Shown piece by piece: positions 17,858 through 27,740 of a DNA stretch of 64,000 nucleotides (position 1 is its first letter; every line of letters starts with the position of its first letter). A model generated the notes under the pieces. That model was not told where the DNA came from. It made no database searches and saw only the letters and a list, made by a program, of their open reading frames with translations. The stretch comes from an uncultured SAR116 cluster alpha proteobacterium (GTDB lineage Bacteria; Pseudomonadota; Alphaproteobacteria; Puniceispirillales; Puniceispirillaceae), in NCBI GenBank assembly GCA_902583715.1, contig CACHXC010000002.1, positions 60,325-124,324 of the forward strand, given 5' to 3'. The translations under genes and the position numbers were made by a program.

Positions 17858-19410
17858 TGGCGGGCCTGCCCCTGGGCCGGGCGTTTCGGCAAATTGGTAG
17901 TTTGACGGCATTAAGCCGCATTATGGGGTTTGTGCGCGATATCTCCTTTGCCACTTTTTTGGGGGCGGGTGCGGCGGCTGATGCGTTTTTAGTGGCGCTG
18001 AAATTACCAAATATGTTTCGCCGGTTGAGTGCTGAAGGCGCTATGACAAATGCCTTCTTGCCAAACTATGCCGCGATCCGCGAGACATATGGGCAAGCGG
18101 CAGCATTAAAACTGGCGGCTGAGGCACAAATTTTTCTGATTCTTGGTTTGTCTGTGTTAGTGATCATTGCCGAAATATTTATGGCAGATTTAATTTTACT
18201 GCTGGCGCCCGGATTTGCGAACACCCCGGACAGACTGGCCGCCGCCACCGATTTAGCGCGGATCACCATGCCCTATCTGCCGCTCATTTCTATTGTCGCG
18301 CTTTGGGCGGCCATTGCCAACGCCCATGATCATTTCAAAGCAGGTGCGGCGGCCCCCATTATTGCCAATATTTGTTTTATTGCTGGCGCGGTGATGATCC
18401 CGTTTGTTGCCAGCCATCTAGATTCGTTGCGGGCTATGCCAATCGCGATTGCGTTGGTGGGGGCTGGATTTGTCCAGCTTATTTTTCTGTATCGTGCATT
18501 GTCCCGGCTTCATGCCGTCCCCGCCTTGATCTGGCCACGTCTAACAGACGCCGGGCGTAAGATGTGGCGAAATTTTTTACCAGCCGCGGCTGGTGCTGGT
18601 GGGATGCAGATGAATTTGCTGATTGATCTTATTTTGGCGTCATTACTGCCAGTTGGTGCTATCTCATGGCTCTATTATGCCGACCGCGTTGCGCAATTGC
18701 CGCTTGGTGTCATTGGTATCGCGCTTGGGACAGCGCTGCTACCAAAATTGTCAGCGGCGGAAGCCGCCGGTCAGCCTGCCGAGGTGCGCAATAACCTATC
18801 CGAGGCGATTGGTTTTGCTGGATTTTTTGTGATACCGGCGGTGACTGGGCTGGTGCTGTGCGGCCTACCAATCATCAAAGGGTTATTTGTGTATGGCGCT
18901 TTTACTGTTAGTGACGCAAAAATGGCCGCAATGGCATTGGTGGCTTATGGGTGCGGCCTGCCCGGATTTGTCATGGTGAAAATTTTGCAAACGGCATTTT
19001 ACGCCACCGGCCAACCAGCTGTGGTGCTAAAAATATCATTGATCACGGTGGCAATTAATGTGGCCGGGTCTTTATCGCTGATGCCCATTTTGGGGCATGT
19101 TGGTTTGGCATTGGCCACGGCTGTTTCTGGGACAGTGGCGGCGGCGATTATGCTTTATCTACTGGCCCAACAGCATCGTTTGTCTGCATCCTTCTTGCCT
19201 GTATGTGGTAAAATCATGCTGACCTCTGCGGTTATGGGCGCGGCGATCATAGGTTTGCAATTGGGTGTGGACAGGTTTGTCACGGTGCCAGCGGCGGTTG
19301 GTCTGGCGGTGATTGTTGGCGGCGGCGGCGCGGTCTATTCCGTGACTGCCTATGTTATTGGGGCGATACCACCTCGTCTTTTACCTACGCGCCATGACCG
19401 AAACACTTGA
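17857..19410 (+). CDS. murJ: Lipid II flippase MurJ
   Basis: MurJ moves lipid II across the inner membrane for peptidoglycan synthesis. The 517-residue, very hydrophobic protein has about 14 membrane segments. The family's N-terminal pattern is visible: RQIGSLTALSRIMGFVRDIS, with the conserved Arg of the RxxGFxRD region, then ADAFLVALKLPNMFRRLSAEGA. Start and stop overlap its neighbours: TAATG with glnD, and trpS follows 87 bases later. The older name is MviN. Confidence 0.96.
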   Translation: MAGLPLGRAFRQIGSLTALSRIMGFVRDISFATFLGAGAAADAFLVALKLPNMFRRLSAEGAMTNAFLPNYAAIRETYGQAAALKLAAEAQIFLILGLSVLVIIAEIFMADLILLLAPGFANTPDRLAAATDLARITMPYLPLISIVALWAAIANAHDHFKAGAAAPIIANICFIAGAVMIPFVASHLDSLRAMPIAIALVGAGFVQLIFLYRALSRLHAVPALIWPRLTDAGRKMWRNFLPAAAGAGGMQMNLLIDLILASLLPVGAISWLYYADRVAQLPLGVIGIALGTALLPKLSAAEAAGQPAEVRNNLSEAIGFAGFFVIPAVTGLVLCGLPIIKGLFVYGAFTVSDAKMAAMALVAYGCGLPGFVMVKILQTAFYATGQPAVVLKISLITVAINVAGSLSLMPILGHVGLALATAVSGTVAAAIMLYLLAQQHRLSASFLPVCGKIMLTSAVMGAAIIGLQLGVDRFVTVPAAVGLAVIVGGGGAVYSVTAYVIGAIPPRLLPTRHDRNT

Positions 19411-19497
19411 CCAAAACCGCCGCAAAAGAGATAACCCACCAACAAGAAGATCACGAACCAGACGTATCGAATGGCGCGGGTGATCAGGGAATGGGTG

Positions 19498-20538
19498 ATG
19501 ATGAATGATACAAAAAGCAACAAGCCAATGAATCGTATTTTTTCTGGCATTCAGCCAACGGGTAATTTACATCTTGGCAATTATCTTGGCGCCATTCGCA
19601 ACTGGGTGACACTGCAAGACAGTTTTGAATCGATTTATTGCGTGGTCGATTTGCATGCCATCACCGTACCGCAGGACCCTGACATGTTGCGGGCCAGCAC
19701 GCGCGAAGTGGCCGCCAGTTTAATCGCCGCCGGCATTTCTACCGAACGGTCAATTTTGTTTAACCAATCATGTGTCCCTCAACATGCTGAATTGGCATGG
19801 ATATTCAACTGTACAGCGCGACTTGGCTGGCTGAACCGAATGACACAATTTAAAGAAAAAGCTGGCAAGAACCGGGAAAATGCAACGGTTGGGCTTTATG
19901 CCTATCCGAATTTGATGGCGGCGGATATTTTGGTGTATCGGGCCACGCATGTGCCAGTTGGCGAAGATCAAAAACAGCATCTTGAACTGACCCGTGATAT
20001 CGCACAGGCGTTCAATTCATTTTATGAAAAAGAGGTGTTTCCGATTCCTGAACCGCAAATTTTTGGCAGTGCAACGCGGGTGATGAGCTTGCGTAATGGC
20101 AGTGCCAAGATGAGCAAATCTGACCCGTCTGATTATGCGCGGATTAATATGACTGATGATGCCGATATGATCGCACAGAAAATTCGCAAAGCCAAAACCG
20201 ATGCGGATGCATTACCGTCGGAAAAAGCCGGTCTTGCAGGCCGGTCTGAGGCTGAGAATCTTGTCGGGATTTATGCGGCGTTAGCAGATTGTGAGATCGA
20301 CTCAGTTTTGCAGGAATTTGGTGGGCGGGGCTTTGCCGATTTCAAACCAGCGCTGGCGGATCTTGCCGTGGCGCAATTGTCACCAATGGGGCAAAAAATG
20401 CGCGAATTGATGGAAAATCCGGCAGACATTGATGCGATCTTGGTAGATGGTGCCGCCCGCGCCGCTGCCATTGCCCGGCCGTTAATGGCCGAGGTGCGTG
20501 ATATTGTTGGCTTTTTGGGGTCCAGCAGCGATCACTAG
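19498..20538 (+). CDS. trpS: Tryptophanyl-tRNA synthetase
   Basis: This class I synthetase charges tRNA-Trp. The HIGH-type motif appears as [14 protein letters not shown] and the KMSKS loop as [15 protein letters not shown]. From the ATG at 19498 it has 346 residues. AGGGA at 19486-19490 gives good spacing to this start, while the first ATG of the frame at 19471 lacks a ribosome-binding site. Gene order murJ-trpS is common in alphaproteobacteria. Confidence 0.95.
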   Translation: MMNDTKSNKPMNRIFSGIQPTGNLHLGNYLGAIRNWVTLQDSFESIYCVVDLHAITVPQDPDMLRASTREVAASLIAAGISTERSILFNQSCVPQHAELAWIFNCTARLGWLNRMTQFKEKAGKNRENATVGLYAYPNLMAADILVYRATHVPVGEDQKQHLELTRDIAQAFNSFYEKEVFPIPEPQIFGSATRVMSLRNGSAKMSKSDPSDYARINMTDDADMIAQKIRKAKTDADALPSEKAGLAGRSEAENLVGIYAALADCEIDSVLQEFGGRGFADFKPALADLAVAQLSPMGQKMRELMENPADIDAILVDGAARAAAIARPLMAEVRDIVGFLGSSSDH

Positions 20539-20614
20539 CCAGACACCCGCCAATATGCGATAATTCATTCGCTATAAACCTTGCCATAGATAGCCGGTGA
20601 ACCCATCTTTAGGG

Positions 20615-20620
20615 TATAAT
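20615..20620 (+). promoter_or_regulatory. Possible -10 element upstream of nfuA
   Basis: A perfect TATAAT lies 69 bases upstream of the nfuA ATG in the 150-base trpS-nfuA gap. No good -35 element was found at the normal distance, so the call is weak. Confidence 0.3.
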
Positions 20621-20688
20621 CATCACGGCCATGGCCAGGTCACGTTACAACCGGGGCCTGCAATAATGGCAGGCAGGAGATAACCGTC

Positions 20689-21246
20689 ATGTTTATTCAA
20701 ACTCAGGACACACCAAATCCAGCAACATTGAAATTTATTCCGGGCGTTCCTGTGATGCCGCAGGGCACCGCTGATTTTGCTGATATGGATGCAGCCAAGC
20801 CATCGCCATTGGCGCGCCGGTTATTTCAGGTTGATGGGGTCACAAATGTATTTTTGGGGGCAGATTTTGTGGCTGTCACAAAAGCTGAGTCGTTTGACTG
20901 GTTTGCGCTGAAGCCTGCCATTTTGGCTGGCATTATGGAGCATTATGCGTCGGGTCTTTCGGTGATCGAGGATGGTGCAACGGTGGAGGACCCGCACCAA
21001 GATTCTTCGGACAGCGAAACGGTTCAACAAATCAAGCAGCTTCTTGATACGCGGGTGCGTCCGGCAGTGGCAATGGATGGCGGTGATATTGTGTTTCAGG
21101 GGTTTGATGATGGTGTGGTAACGTTGCAGATGCGTGGCGCATGTCAGGGCTGTCCCAGTTCTACCGCGACGTTAAAGATGGGCATTGAAAATATGTTGCG
21201 TCACTATATCCCGGAAGTCAGAGAAGTTCGCGCCGCAGAAATGTAA
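20689..21246 (+). CDS. nfuA: NifU-like Fe-S cluster scaffold/carrier protein
   Basis: The 185-residue protein has an N-terminal Nfu domain (MFIQTQDTPNPATLKFIPG) and a C-terminal NifU-like domain with the cluster-binding CxxC in MRGACQGCPSSTATLKMGIE. Such proteins carry Fe-S clusters to target enzymes. This N-terminal type is the alphaproteobacterial and mitochondrial NFU1 form, not the E. coli A-type fusion. GGAG upstream supports the start. Client enzymes in this window could include MiaB and Nth, but that is only inference. Confidence 0.92.
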   Translation: MFIQTQDTPNPATLKFIPGVPVMPQGTADFADMDAAKPSPLARRLFQVDGVTNVFLGADFVAVTKAESFDWFALKPAILAGIMEHYASGLSVIEDGATVEDPHQDSSDSETVQQIKQLLDTRVRPAVAMDGGDIVFQGFDDGVVTLQMRGACQGCPSSTATLKMGIENMLRHYIPEVREVRAAEM

Positions 21247-21298
21247 GCCGATTATGTAACGCAACAATTCTGGTTTGATTGAGGTCCGTCCATTGCCC

Positions 21299-22270
21299 AT
21301 GCTTTTTTTACGCCGGATTGAAAACCAGCATATTTTATGGACAGCGCTGTCGCTGGTGGCAATCGGCCTGATTGTGCCTGGTGGATTTGGCATCAAGCCA
21401 CCGCAATGGCTTGATGACCGACAGCCGCAAGATGTTGCGTCTGGGCTGGCCGGCGATCTAGATGCCGACGACCTGTCAACATCAGCTGTGATCAGCCGTG
21501 AGACTCTCGACGTTGAAGACGGTCTACTACCAGCACAACAGGCGCTGGCGCCAGCCCGATCCAAACCAGATCAAGCCAAACCAGATCAAACCAGTGTGGT
21601 GATCGTGCCGTCAAAATTTGCCAGATATGTTCCGGCAAAACATTTTGAAACGAATGGCGACGCGCAAAAACAGTCTTTTATCAATCTGGTATTGCCATTG
21701 ATTTTGGCGGCAAATGATGAGTTGCTCCAGCGCCGTGAAGCGGTGCAGGCTGCGGTGCAGGTGCATGACCGCGATAAGCTGGACCAATGGGCGGTGCTGT
21801 ATCGCATTGAAGCGGAAAAACTTGACGATACCGGGTTGGCTGAACGTTTGTTGCGTCGGGTTGATACTATCCCTGTGGCGCTGGCCCTTGCACAGGCCGC
21901 GGTTGAGTCAGGATGGGGCACATCACGATTTGCCCGGCAAGGCAATGCCTTGTTTGGCCAATGGGCATGGACCGAATCAGCCGGCATGCGGCCCTTGGCG
22001 GCCAGCAATGATCGGGCCGTGGTGCGAAGTTTTGGCAGCTTATTGGAATCGGTACGGGCTTATATGCATAATTTAAACACGCATCGGAACTACAAGCGGT
22101 TTCGGGATGCGCGTTATCGCCTGAAACCGCAGACTGAAGCGGTCAAGGCGCGCCGCTTGGCCGCTTATCTTGATAGTTATGCTGAAATTGGTCAGGCCTA
22201 TGTCGAAAAATTGCTGGTTATTATATCGTCAAATAATTTTGATCACTATGCTGAGGCAAAGCTTGGTTAG
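21299..22270 (+). CDS. Bax-like glucosaminidase-domain protein, membrane-anchored
   Basis: The protein has an N-terminal hydrophobic segment (ILWTALSLVAIGLIVPGGFG) that should place it in the periplasm. A low-complexity Asp/Pro/Lys linker precedes a C-terminal domain with VALALAQAAVESGWGTSRFA, the catalytic-Glu region of glucosaminidase/Bax-type enzymes, and GNALFGQWAW. It probably acts on peptidoglycan. The start is uncertain: TTG at 21275, TTG at 21293 (best spacing to GAGG at 21281-21284) or ATG at 21299. The substrate bond is unproven. It is convergent with a polysaccharide deacetylase gene. Confidence 0.82.
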   Translation: MLFLRRIENQHILWTALSLVAIGLIVPGGFGIKPPQWLDDRQPQDVASGLAGDLDADDLSTSAVISRETLDVEDGLLPAQQALAPARSKPDQAKPDQTSVVIVPSKFARYVPAKHFETNGDAQKQSFINLVLPLILAANDELLQRREAVQAAVQVHDRDKLDQWAVLYRIEAEKLDDTGLAERLLRRVDTIPVALALAQAAVESGWGTSRFARQGNALFGQWAWTESAGMRPLAASNDRAVVRSFGSLLESVRAYMHNLNTHRNYKRFRDARYRLKPQTEAVKARRLAAYLDSYAEIGQAYVEKLLVIISSNNFDHYAEAKLG

Positions 22271-22302
22271 CTAGGCCCAGGCTCAAAATCGCCAGCTGCC
22301 CG

Positions 22303-23337
22303 TTAGGGGATTAAAAATTGGCGTCCAAACCAGCGCCAGCGCCCATCACTCGCGGGCATGGTGCAATTGATCCGGGCACGGCCTGATTCGAACGGCCCCG
22401 GCAAGCGGATCTCAGCACGCGGCCCCAGAATATTCACCTCCAGCTTGCCATATAGGCTGTTGAAACAGCGTAATTGTCTGTCATTTGCGATCTCTGGTGC
22501 CAATGTAAAACCATAATTTGGGGGGTTGTTGGCATCATCCAAAACGACATCTTCAGGCACGATCTGGTCAACTTTTAGCGGCAATCCGTCGATTGCCAAT
22601 TGTAATCGCTCAATCGTTCCATATTGTTCATTCATCGCAAAGCGCGGCAATTCAAAAAACCCATTATAGCCATGAGCAATGCCAGAATTTTGGCCGAAAG
22701 CCGCGTCAAAACCAGCTTGTTTCACCGCTTCGATGACATCTAAATTATATTCGCCATACGGGTAGGCAAATAATCTTGGCCGTTGGCCAATTTCTGTTAG
22801 AAACCGTTCATTAGAGCTTGTTAATTCATCTTCAGCATCGGTTATGCTGATCTGATGCATGTGCGGATGCGACGTGGTTTGGCTTCCAATTTGCACGCCC
22901 TCATCCTGCAATATGCGGATTTGATCCCAGCTCATATAGCCTCGTTGATTTCGATCAACCGGCTGGGTCGCAACAAACACAGTATAGGGAAAATTGCGGG
23001 CTTTCAGCCGTGGTCTGGCTTCGGTAAAGACCGATAGATAGGCATCATCAATGGTGATGGCGATGGTTTTGTCTGGCATGTCCAGACCCTGTTGGAGATG
23101 GTCCACAATCTTGCCAAGGGGCCAGATGTGATAGCTGCCACTCGCCAGCATATCGAGATGAGCTTCAAATTGTTCAATGCGGATATTTGTGCTTGGATAT
23201 TGGTCCTCGCCAAACCGATGATACATCAAAATGGTGGCATAATCGGCGGCAAGGGCCGCGCCGCTGGCCCCCCCGTAAATCACCAGAGTCAGCCACAGCT
23301 TGATCTTTGCCAAATAATGGCAAATAGAGGGCTTCAT
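22303..23337 (-). CDS. Polysaccharide deacetylase (NodB homology) family protein, exported
   Basis: From the ATG at 23337, preceded by AAAGG, the 344-residue protein starts with a signal-like hydrophobic stretch (LWLTLVIYGGASGAALA). A NodB domain follows: ILMYHRFGE, the metal-binding pair in AITIDDAYLSVF, the SQTTSHPHMH metal ligands, and LFAYPYGEYN. About 110 residues after the domain match no motif I know. Members remove acetyl groups from cell-wall or capsular polysaccharides; the substrate here is unknown. An upstream in-frame ATG at 23400 would precede the signal sequence and is less likely. Confidence 0.85.
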   Translation of the reverse strand: MKPSICHYLAKIKLWLTLVIYGGASGAALAADYATILMYHRFGEDQYPSTNIRIEQFEAHLDMLASGSYHIWPLGKIVDHLQQGLDMPDKTIAITIDDAYLSVFTEARPRLKARNFPYTVFVATQPVDRNQRGYMSWDQIRILQDEGVQIGSQTTSHPHMHQISITDAEDELTSSNERFLTEIGQRPRLFAYPYGEYNLDVIEAVKQAGFDAAFGQNSGIAHGYNGFFELPRFAMNEQYGTIERLQLAIDGLPLKVDQIVPEDVVLDDANNPPNYGFTLAPEIANDRQLRCFNSLYGKLEVNILGPRAEIRLPGPFESGRARINCTMPASDGRWRWFGRQFLIP

Positions 23338-23504
23338 GCCTTTCGGTGGCTGTGGTAGAGCAATGTGCAACGTTAACATGGCAATGTTCCAAAATATCAA
23401 ATAAGCCGAATGGTGTCGTTATGTTATTGTATCTGCCGTCTGGGCGGGTATGGCCCCAAGTCAGATGCTAAATATTAATGCCGCCTTCTATACCAAGAGA
23501 CAAG

Positions 23505-24233
23505 ATGAAAAAACCACCGCCTGCCCCATCACTGCTTACAACACCGAATATTCTAGCCATAGAGGCCAGCGCAAACCAGCTGTCAATTGCGGTGATGATG
23601 AAAGGCGAGGTGGTAGCCGAGCGCCGGCATTTAGCCGCACATGGCCACGCGGTTGGCATCGTGCCCTTGGCGATTGAAACAATCAATGCGGCTGGCGTAA
23701 AGTTTGACACAATGACGCATATTGCGGCAGGTTGCGGCCCCGGGTCATTCACCGGTATTCGCGTTGCGCTGGCGGCGGCTAAAGGGTTTTGTATGGCGCA
23801 TCAGGCAATCGGGGTTGGGGTATCTGGCCTGCAGGCATTGGCCTATGCCGCCAGCCATGCGGCCGCAGACGTAACAACGCCCTGTTTGGTTCTGGCCGAT
23901 ACGCGCCGCGGGCCGCTCTATGCACAAATATTTGATGCCAAGGCCCGGCCCATGGGCGCGATTTTTGAAGCCTCTATTTATCACCTGCCACAGTTGATTG
24001 ATGCTGACATATCTGCATCGGGGCTACGCATCATTGGCATGGAACGCATTGCTGTGGCGGACGCGCTAGATACGGCTGGGATCATTACTGACTTGCCAGC
24101 AATTGATGAAATGCCAAGTGCCAGCATGGTGGCACGTCTTGCCAGCGAACAAATTGCACAACATCAAACCGCGCCCCTGCACCCGCTGTATCTGGCTGAT
24201 CCGAGGCTTGGACCAAAGAAGAAATCAGGCTGA
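23505..24233 (+). CDS. tsaB: tRNA threonylcarbamoyladenosine biosynthesis protein TsaB
   Basis: TsaB is the dimerisation partner of TsaD in making t6A at position 37 of ANN-decoding tRNAs. The protein has the ASKHA-type start NILAIEASANQLSIAVMM and the diagnostic GCGPGSFTGIRVALAAAKG. From the ATG at 23505, with GAGA just upstream, it has 242 residues; a start at 23478 would add nine. The TGATG junction couples it to rimI, the usual partner gene. Confidence 0.94.
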   Translation: MKKPPPAPSLLTTPNILAIEASANQLSIAVMMKGEVVAERRHLAAHGHAVGIVPLAIETINAAGVKFDTMTHIAAGCGPGSFTGIRVALAAAKGFCMAHQAIGVGVSGLQALAYAASHAAADVTTPCLVLADTRRGPLYAQIFDAKARPMGAIFEASIYHLPQLIDADISASGLRIIGMERIAVADALDTAGIITDLPAIDEMPSASMVARLASEQIAQHQTAPLHPLYLADPRLGPKKKSG

Positions 24234-24697
24234 TGACAGCCCGTCAGCTCACCCTTGATGATTGCCAGGCTGTGGCTGATCTAGAGATACAGCTTTTTGA
24301 CGGGCGCTTTGATGCGGCGGACCTGCATGCCTTGCTTGGCAAGCCGGCATTTTATGGCGCGGTGGTGCAGGCCGCTGATAGGCCAACCATCATTTATGCC
24401 TATTGTCTGGCCTATATTACATCTATGCAGGCAGATATTATTGCCATTGGTACAGACAAAACCCAGCAAGGCCAGGGATTTGGCCGGGTTGTTTTACAGT
24501 ATGTGATCGCCTTTGCAGAGCAGCAAAATGTGGCAGAAATCACCCTAGAGGTGGCGGCTGATAATCTGCCCGCCAGACATTTATATGAGACCTGCGGATT
24601 TAGCGTGTCCGGGGTTCGTAAAAATTACTATCAGCGTGGTGAAAATCGCTGTGATGCGGTGATTATGGTACGCCGCTGTGATTCGGCTTTTCCTTGA
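24233..24697 (+). CDS. rimI: Ribosomal protein S18 alanine N-acetyltransferase (GNAT family)
   Basis: The 154-residue GNAT protein contains the acetyl-CoA loop [18 protein letters not shown] and the C-terminal [20 protein letters not shown] followed by YY, typical of RimI. It overlaps tsaB by one base. In many alphaproteobacteria a fur gene lies between rimI and miaB; none is here. The exact acetylation target is inferred from family and context. Confidence 0.9.
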   Translation: MTARQLTLDDCQAVADLEIQLFDGRFDAADLHALLGKPAFYGAVVQAADRPTIIYAYCLAYITSMQADIIAIGTDKTQQGQGFGRVVLQYVIAFAEQQNVAEITLEVAADNLPARHLYETCGFSVSGVRKNYYQRGENRCDAVIMVRRCDSAFP

Positions 24698-24764
24698 CCA
24701 AAGCTGTGCCCAGCGGCTACAACCAGACAAGTTAGTATTAGCGCCAACATGTGATGTATCGCAC

Positions 24765-26120
24765 GTGACCAAAAAACTCTATATCAAAACTTATGGCTGT
24801 CAGATGAATGTGTATGATTCTGACCGAATGTCGGATGTTCTGGCACCGCTGGGATACGCCCCAACAGACCTGCCTGAAGGGGCCGATATGGTGATTTTGA
24901 ACACCTGCCATATCCGTGAAAAAGCCTCGGAAAAAGTATTTTCTGAGCTCGGCAGATTACGCCAGTTCAAAGAACGGGCGCGTGACCAGCAAGGCCGGCA
25001 GATGACAATCGCGGTGGCTGGTTGTGTGGCGCAGGCAGAAGGTGCAGAAATTACCCGCCGGGCACCGTGGGTGGATATTGTTGTCGGTCCGCAAACCTAT
25101 CATCGGTTGCCAGAATTGGTCAGCCAGATCGATCCAATGGCGCGCAACCGGGTGATTGATACTGATTTTCCCGAAGAGGCGAAATTTGACTTTTTGCCGG
25201 GTGAACATGCCCCGCGCGGGCCAGCGGCATTTTTGAGTGTGCAGGAAGGATGCGACAAATTTTGTGCATTTTGTGTTGTGCCCTATACGCGCGGTGCTGA
25301 ATTCTCGCGGCCGGTGGCAACTGTCCTTGCAGAGGCCCGCCGTCTTATCGCTGGTGGCACGCGCGAGCTTACTTTACTTGGGCAAAATGTAAATGCCTAT
25401 CATGGCGAGTCACAGGATGGCAAAAGCTGGACACTTGGCCGTTTGATCCGCGCACTAGCAGAAATTGAAGGCCTTGATCGTCTGCGTTACACCACATCGC
25501 ATCCGCTTGATATGGATGACGAACTGATCAGTGCCCATGGTGATGTACCGCAATTAATGCCTTATTTGCATTTGCCAATCCAGTCTGGGTCCAATCATGT
25601 TCTTGCCGCCATGAACCGGCGTCATACCAGTGATGTTTACCTTGCGGTGATTGATAAATTGCGCGCTGTCAGGCCTGATATTGCCATGTCAGGGGATTTT
25701 ATTGTCGGCTTTCCTGGCGAGACTGACCGCGATTTTGCTGAGACGTTGCAACTTGTCAATCAAGTTGGCTATGCCTCTGCCTATTCCTTTAAATATAGTC
25801 CCCGCCCCGGCACCCCAGCGGCGACCAGTGAAGATCAGGTTGCAGAAGAGGTGAAGGCTGAACGGCTGAAAAGCTTGCAACAGCTTTTGAATACCCAGCA
25901 ATTTGCCTTTAATAAGGCGACCGAAGGTCAGGTTGTTGATATTCTTGTTGAACGCACCGGCGGGCGGGCTCGGCAGATGGCTGGGCGTAGCCCCTATATG
26001 CAGGCGGTGAATTTTGTTGGGGATGAGTCACAAATTGGACAAATAGTCCCATGCAAATTATCCGCCGCGCGGCAAAATAGCATGACTGGCGACATAGTGG
26101 CGATCAAGGGGGTAGCGTGA
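24765..26120 (+). CDS. miaB: tRNA-2-methylthio-N6-isopentenyladenosine37 synthase MiaB
   Basis: MiaB is a radical-SAM methylthiotransferase that modifies A37 of tRNAs reading UNN codons. The N-terminal cluster domain has [18 protein letters not shown] and AVAGCVAQ. The radical-SAM CxxxCxxC is in [22 protein letters not shown] domain closes the protein. The start at GTG 24765 gives [15 protein letters not shown], matching the normal family N terminus (451 residues). The frame is open back to a GTG at 24678 inside rimI, which would add 29 residues. A GTGA overlap joins it to phoH. Confidence 0.95.
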   Translation: MTKKLYIKTYGCQMNVYDSDRMSDVLAPLGYAPTDLPEGADMVILNTCHIREKASEKVFSELGRLRQFKERARDQQGRQMTIAVAGCVAQAEGAEITRRAPWVDIVVGPQTYHRLPELVSQIDPMARNRVIDTDFPEEAKFDFLPGEHAPRGPAAFLSVQEGCDKFCAFCVVPYTRGAEFSRPVATVLAEARRLIAGGTRELTLLGQNVNAYHGESQDGKSWTLGRLIRALAEIEGLDRLRYTTSHPLDMDDELISAHGDVPQLMPYLHLPIQSGSNHVLAAMNRRHTSDVYLAVIDKLRAVRPDIAMSGDFIVGFPGETDRDFAETLQLVNQVGYASAYSFKYSPRPGTPAATSEDQVAEEVKAERLKSLQQLLNTQQFAFNKATEGQVVDILVERTGGRARQMAGRSPYMQAVNFVGDESQIGQIVPCKLSAARQNSMTGDIVAIKGVA

Positions 26121-27097
26121 ACGCGGACAAAGTGACGTCAATTCGCATGGATTTTGAAGATAATGATATCCTTGCTCTGCTTTCTGGTGAACATAACCAC
26201 TATCTTGCCCATATCGAAAAATCACTGGATGTATCGCTCGACTCATTTGGCAATAGCATTAGAATTACCGGCCCGGCCAAATCAACTAAAACTGCGTGCC
26301 GTGTGATTGAGGGTTTATATAAAAAAATTCACGCCGGAGCGGCTACAGATTTTGACAAAAGCATGGTCGATGATGCCTTGCGCTGGGCGATGAATGGCCA
26401 CCCAGCTCAAGCCACAGCCGGAGCGGCCACCATTGATACTTGGAAAAAGAAAATTGTTGCCAAAACCAAAGGCCAGCATGATTACCTTGGGTTGTTGCGG
26501 TCAAATGAAGTGGTATTTGGGTTGGGTCCGGCAGGCACTGGTAAAACCTATATGGCGGTAGCGCGCGCGGTTGAAGCGCTGAAAAAACGCGAGGTTGAGC
26601 GTATTATTCTGTCGCGTCCGGCAGTTGAAGCTGGTGAGCGTCTGGGGTTTTTGCCGGGCGATATGAAAGAAAAAGTGGACCCTTATTTGCGACCCTTATA
26701 TGACGCGCTCTATGACATGATGCCAGCTGATAAAGTTGACCGAATGTTGGTCAGCGGTGAAATCGAAATTGCGCCACTAGCCTTTATGCGTGGCCGTACC
26801 TTGAGCAATGCCCATGTCATTATTGATGAAGCCCAAAATACCACGCCGGTACAAATGAAGATGGTGCTCACCAGACTAGGTCAAGATTCGCACATGGTTA
26901 TCACTGGTGATCTCAGTCAGATCGATTTGCCAAATGGACAGCCATCTGGACTTGCCGAGGCGGTGCGCATTCTTGAAAATATCCGCGGTGTTGGCATTCT
27001 TCATTTATCGGGCGAGGATGTTGTACGGCATCCTGTTGTGGCGCGTATTTTGCAAGCTTATGAGGCTGGACAAAAACCGCAAAATAAGAACAAATAG
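26117..27097 (+). CDS. PhoH-family ATPase (YbeZ-like)
   Basis: The 326-residue protein has an N-terminal KH-like segment and a PhoH ATPase with Walker [20 protein letters not shown] and Walker [21 protein letters not shown], then [12 protein letters not shown]. YbeZ-type PhoH proteins associate with YbeY in rRNA and ribosome quality processing, in line with the neighbour downstream. GTG start overlapping the miaB stop by four bases. The biochemical role of PhoH itself is not settled. Confidence 0.92.
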   Translation: MNADKVTSIRMDFEDNDILALLSGEHNHYLAHIEKSLDVSLDSFGNSIRITGPAKSTKTACRVIEGLYKKIHAGAATDFDKSMVDDALRWAMNGHPAQATAGAATIDTWKKKIVAKTKGQHDYLGLLRSNEVVFGLGPAGTGKTYMAVARAVEALKKREVERIILSRPAVEAGERLGFLPGDMKEKVDPYLRPLYDALYDMMPADKVDRMLVSGEIEIAPLAFMRGRTLSNAHVIIDEAQNTTPVQMKMVLTRLGQDSHMVITGDLSQIDLPNGQPSGLAEAVRILENIRGVGILHLSGEDVVRHPVVARILQAYEAGQKPQNKNK

Positions 27098-27146
27098 TAT
27101 AATATAACTGCCGTTAATCGTGCCCAGAGGGTTGGTCTTCAAAGTA

Positions 27147-27740
27147 ATGGTACATGACACAAACGCAAGCGATACTGCACCGGATCCTGACAGTCCGGGT
27201 GATGATGATATTTCATATAGTGACTGGCAAAGTCCCGCCGGTGCGGTGATCGAAGCCAGCATTGATACAAAAATCTGGCCGGACGCGCTGGTAAACAGCT
27301 TTCAACAAACTGCCCCCAAAATTTTTGATGAGATGCTGGCCATGCATGATAGTGCCTTGGCCAGCGTCAGCCTGTGCCTTTGTGATGATCTCCAGATGCA
27401 GCAAATAAACCGTCAGCATCGCCAGATTGATAAAGCAACGAATGTGCTGTCTTTTCCGGCCTATGACATGTGTAGCGATAAAATTGACCCGGCCCTCCCA
27501 GCGCTGCTTGGTGATATTGTTATCGCCGCTGAGACTGTTGTACGCGAAGCAGATGCGATGCAGATACCGGTGGCAGATCATCTTATGCATTTATTCGTAC
27601 ATGGTATGCTGCATCTGTTTGGCTATGACCATATTGAGGATGATATGGCCGAAGCCATGGAAACGCTTGAAATACAGTTTCTGGCTGGGGTGGGTATAGC
27701 CAACCCCTATCAAAATGCGCAATTGGAGGGTGATCGCTGA
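27147..27740 (+). CDS. ybeY: Endoribonuclease YbeY (16S rRNA 3'-end maturation)
   Basis: YbeY is a zinc-dependent single-strand endoribonuclease needed for 16S rRNA 3'-end processing. The diagnostic zinc motif HLFVHGMLHLFGYDH is present, preceded by ATNVLSFPAYD and LGDIVIAAETV. The first 40 residues are acidic and not conserved. The chosen ATG at 27147 gives 197 residues; the frame is open from a GTG at 27120. The TGATG junction couples it to the CBS-domain gene. Confidence 0.93.
   Translation: MVHDTNASDTAPDPDSPGDDDISYSDWQSPAGAVIEASIDTKIWPDALVNSFQQTAPKIFDEMLAMHDSALASVSLCLCDDLQMQQINRQHRQIDKATNVLSFPAYDMCSDKIDPALPALLGDIVIAAETVVREADAMQIPVADHLMHLFVHGMLHLFGYDHIEDDMAEAMETLEIQFLAGVGIANPYQNAQLEGDR

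Noticed and set aside
19350..19550. Minus-strand 66-codon ORF with hydrophobic content between murJ and trpS
   Set aside because: It overlaps the end of murJ and the start of trpS on the opposite strand and shows no ribosome-binding site or family match.
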